Shown one piece after another: positions 5,480 to 7,688 of a stretch of DNA of 7,688 nucleotides (positions are counted from its first letter, which is position 1; each line of letters starts with the position of its first letter). A model generated the notes under the pieces. The model was not told the origin of the DNA. It did no database searches and saw only the letters and a program-made list of their open reading frames with translations. The position numbers were made by a program, and so were the translations under genes. The stretch spans positions 1-7,688 of the forward strand of contig DXDC01000449.1 of NCBI GenBank assembly GCA_019115685.1, in the 5' to 3' direction. The stretch comes from Candidatus Agrococcus pullicola (GTDB lineage Bacteria > Actinomycetota > Actinomycetes > Actinomycetales > Microbacteriaceae).

Positions 5480-7688
5480 TCAGGCCGACTCTTCTTCGCG
5501 CTTCGTACGCTGCCCGACCACCTGGGTCACACCGTCCTCTCGCATCGAGACACCGTAGAGTGCATCCGCGATCTCCATCGTGCGCTTCTGGTGCGTTATG
5601 ACGATCAGCTGACTCGTCTCTCGCAGCTGCTCGAATACCGTGAGCAGTCGACCGAGATTCGCGTCATCCAGCGCTGCTTCGACCTCGTCCATGATGTAGA
5701 ACGGGCTGGGCCTTGCTTGGAAGATCGCAACCATGAAGGCCACTGCCGCGAGCGAGCGCTCGCCGCCGGAGAGCAGCGAGAGCCGATCGATCTTCTTGCC
5801 CGCGGGGCGTACCGCTACTTCGATGCCGGTCTCGAGGAGGTCATCGGGGTCGGTGAGTGCAAGCGATCCCCTCCCCCCAGGAAAGAGCTTCGGGAAGACC
5901 TCGTCGAACGCGGCTTTCGTGTCCTCGAATGCGGTTGCGAAGATCTCCTGCATCGTGACGTCCAAATCCGCGATGATCTGCTCGAGGTCGGCTCGCGTCT
6001 GCGTCAAATCGTGCAGCTGCTCGTTGAGGAAGGTGTGCCGCTGCTCTAGCGCAGCGAACTCTTCGAGTGCGAGAGGATTCACTCTGCCGAGTTTCGCGAG
6101 TTTTCTATCCGCATCCTTCAGCCGCGCACGCTCAGCGTCACGATCAAAGTCCTCGTCCGGCTCGTATTCGGCTAGCAGCTCTTGTTCGTCGAGGCCGAGT
6201 TCGCTCGCGGACCGTTCAAGGAGATTCGACAGTTGCAGTTTCTGCTCGTAGCTCTGCATCTCGATATCGTGGACTCGATCGGTGAGCTCGCGGATCCGCT
6301 CTGTCAACTCCGCTTGCTCCTGTCTGAGCTTGCCGAGCGCCTCCGAATTCTGTCTCCTCGCGGTCTCCTTGTGCGCGAGATCCAGCCGCGCTTCCGAGAG
6401 CGATGCATCGATGGAGCTCAACACGGCCGGAAGCGCACGTGTGACTCGCTCTGCGCGTTCGCGCCGACGGTTGCGGATGACGGCGCGACGGGCGCGCTCA
6501 TCCGCTCTGGCGCGTTGTGCCTGCATCTCGCGCTCCAGGGAGGTGGCTCGGTCACGTTCGGCTCTGACTCGTTCACGCGCAGTTTCCAGCCGGATGCGCA
6601 GCTCGGTCTCATCCGCTCTGGCCTTTTCGAGTTCGGCGAGCACGTCATCGCGCGCCGAGGCGTCGAGCATGGGCCGCGGTGCCCGGTCAAACTCGTCGAA
6701 TTCGTGCTTGGCCCGTTCGACTTCCCGTTCGGCCGACGTCACCCTCGACATGGATTCCTCCAGAGCGGCTTCCGCCCTCTCCGACTCGGCGGCAGCGGAC
6801 TCGTGGCGCGCGCGAATGCTGCTGCGTTCCTGCCCGCGTGCCGCGCTTTCCGCATCGTGTTGGCGCAACGACTCCAACGCATCCTGCGCAGCGCGCTTGG
6901 CGTTCTGCAGTGCGTGCCGAACGTCCTCGACCTCGCCCGCGTCGGTTTCGATCTCGACGGCGATCGAATCGAGTTTCTTCTGCGCTTCGTCACGATCCGC
7001 TGCGAGTTCGATGCGCGACGTGTCCTTCCCCGAACCGCCCGTGAGCGTGTGTTCGGTCAGCACCTCGCCCGCGTGAGTCACGATCGTGACGGGGCCGCCG
7101 AGCTCGAGTCTTGCGAGTTCGGCCCCCGTCTCCGCCGCTTGCTGCAAGTCCTCTGCGATGAAAGTGCAGGCAAGGAGCCCGCGGATGCCCTCTGGAGCGT
7201 CGCAGACATCGTACGCGTGCGTCAGGGGCGCCTCGGGGACCCTCTCGACCACGGGGGCCGCATCGGCGAGCACGAGTTCGGCCCTGCCGAGATCATCGCC
7301 GGCGGCGGACTCGGCGACTCGAATCGCGTTGTCTCGGTTGTCGACGAGTATCGCCTCGGCGAGCGATCCAAGCGCAGCCGCGATGGCGGTTTCGAACCCC
7401 TTCTTGACGCTGACGCGTTCGGAGACGACCCCGATGACTCCTGGCAGTCCCGCTTCGAGGATGCTCGAGGCCGCGTTTTTTGCGTCGAGTGCGTGCGTGA
7501 GTGCTTGCGCTGTCGCCGCGAGGGAATCGCGCTCGCGCTCCTTGCTGTGGAGCGCTTCCCGGAGCCGATCGAGCTCCGTTTGCAGGTGCGTAGCCTCATC
7601 GTCCGCCTCGCGGTAGGCGAGGGACAGCGCATCGGTGTCCTGCTGTTCGGATTCGTCGTCTCCAAGCGTATCGAGTGCTTCTTCGGCT
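5480..7688 (-). CDS. smc: Chromosome segregation/condensation ATPase Smc, hinge to C-terminus (N-terminal half outside window)
   Basis: The frame is open from the right edge to a TGA at 5482-5480, giving 735 visible residues of a protein that usually has about 1,150-1,200. The first about 68 residues end the N-terminal coiled coil. About 69-235 form the hinge (PGVIGVVSERVSVKKGFETA and the glycine-rich LTGGSG near its end), which dimerises Smc. About 236-570 is a long charged heptad-like coiled coil rich in Glu, Arg and Ala. The rest is the C-terminal half of the ABC head: signature LSGGERS (639-645), Walker B FYIMDE with Asp667 and Glu668, the D-loop ALDD just after, and the H-loop VITHQ. The Walker A half lies beyond the window. 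Smc works with ScpA/ScpB to compact and resolve chromosomes. Internal GTG or ATG codons such as 7273 are not starts, because the reading frame and hinge continue upstream. The methyltransferase follows after 9 bases. Confidence 0.97.
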   Translation of the reverse strand, partial: AEEALDTLGDDESEQQDTDALSLAYREADDEATHLQTELDRLREALHSKERERDSLAATAQALTHALDAKNAASSILEAGLPGVIGVVSERVSVKKGFETAIAAALGSLAEAILVDNRDNAIRVAESAAGDDLGRAELVLADAAPVVERVPEAPLTHAYDVCDAPEGIRGLLACTFIAEDLQQAAETGAELARLELGGPVTIVTHAGEVLTEHTLTGGSGKDTSRIELAADRDEAQKKLDSIAVEIETDAGEVEDVRHALQNAKRAAQDALESLRQHDAESAARGQERSSIRARHESAAAESERAEAALEESMSRVTSAEREVERAKHEFDEFDRAPRPMLDASARDDVLAELEKARADETELRIRLETARERVRAERDRATSLEREMQAQRARADERARRAVIRNRRRERAERVTRALPAVLSSIDASLSEARLDLAHKETARRQNSEALGKLRQEQAELTERIRELTDRVHDIEMQSYEQKLQLSNLLERSASELGLDEQELLAEYEPDEDFDRDAERARLKDADRKLAKLGRVNPLALEEFAALEQRHTFLNEQLHDLTQTRADLEQIIADLDVTMQEIFATAFEDTKAAFDEVFPKLFPGGRGSLALTDPDDLLETGIEVAVRPAGKKIDRLSLLSGGERSLAAVAFMVAIFQARPSPFYIMDEVEAALDDANLGRLLTVFEQLRETSQLIVITHQKRTMEIADALYGVSMREDGVTQVVGQRTKREEESA

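Noticed and set aside
6282..7076. A 264-codon Ser/Arg/Ala-rich plus-strand frame opposite smc
   Set aside because: The composition is what the reverse complement of a Glu/Arg/Ala coiled coil gives; there are no motifs or start signals.
5480..7273. Reading the Smc segment as a 597-residue protein starting at GTG 7273
   Set aside because: The same frame stays open to the window edge and encodes the first part of the Smc hinge upstream of 7273, so the GTG is an internal valine codon.
1..7688. CRISPR array, tRNA or rRNA gene, phage or insertion sequence genes
   Set aside because: No spaced direct repeats, tRNA cloverleaf, rRNA-like stretch, transposase or phage proteins were seen; nearly all bases fall in housekeeping-type genes.

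Overview
The window reads as chromosomal core DNA of a high-GC actinobacterium, most likely a Microbacteriaceae-type organism. GC looks like roughly 60% by eye. The support is the actinobacterial style of the Smc and FtsY proteins, the frequent GTG starts, and TANNNT -10 boxes lying only 6-7 bases before several start codons, as expected for leaderless mRNAs. The genus cannot be fixed from this sequence alone.

Layout from left to right. (1) 1-742 (-): nearly all of a TauE/SafE-family membrane permease, cut by the left edge. (2) 743-792: a 50-base divergent promoter region with two back-to-back TACGCT boxes. (3) 793-1938 (+): an unusually short acyl-AMP ligase-like protein with a degenerate P-loop and no C-terminal domain. 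It meets ftsY tail to tail on one shared CTAG. (4) 1935-2804 (-): ftsY, the signal recognition particle receptor, as a minimal NG-type protein. (5) 2805-2991: a divergent regulatory region. It carries the ftsY promoter on one strand and, on the other, a promoter candidate plus a well-formed yybP-ykoY manganese riboswitch. (6) 2992-4239 (+): a TerC/Alx-family manganese exporter under that riboswitch. (7) 4240-4366: a convergent gap with a perfect 12-bp inverted repeat and a possible 25-codon ORF. (8) 4367-5470 (-): an RlmG/RsmC-type rRNA guanine-N2 methyltransferase. (9) 5480-7688 (-): the hinge, C-terminal coiled coil and ATPase head of the chromosome condensation protein Smc; its N-terminal half lies beyond the right edge.

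How the genes relate. smc and ftsY are neighbours in many bacteria. Here the same-strand smc-to-ftsY order is interrupted by the methyltransferase, which follows smc after only 9 bases and probably shares its transcript, and by a riboswitch-controlled terC on the opposite strand. The terC unit is self-contained: Mn2+ should bind the leader and raise TerC expression for metal export.

No wholly new multi-gene system is evident. The most interesting points are the Mn2+ riboswitch with a competing downstream hairpin, the truncated and motif-degenerate acyl-AMP ligase, the paired leaderless-style divergent promoters, and the unexplained inverted repeat with its small overlapping ORF downstream of the methyltransferase.
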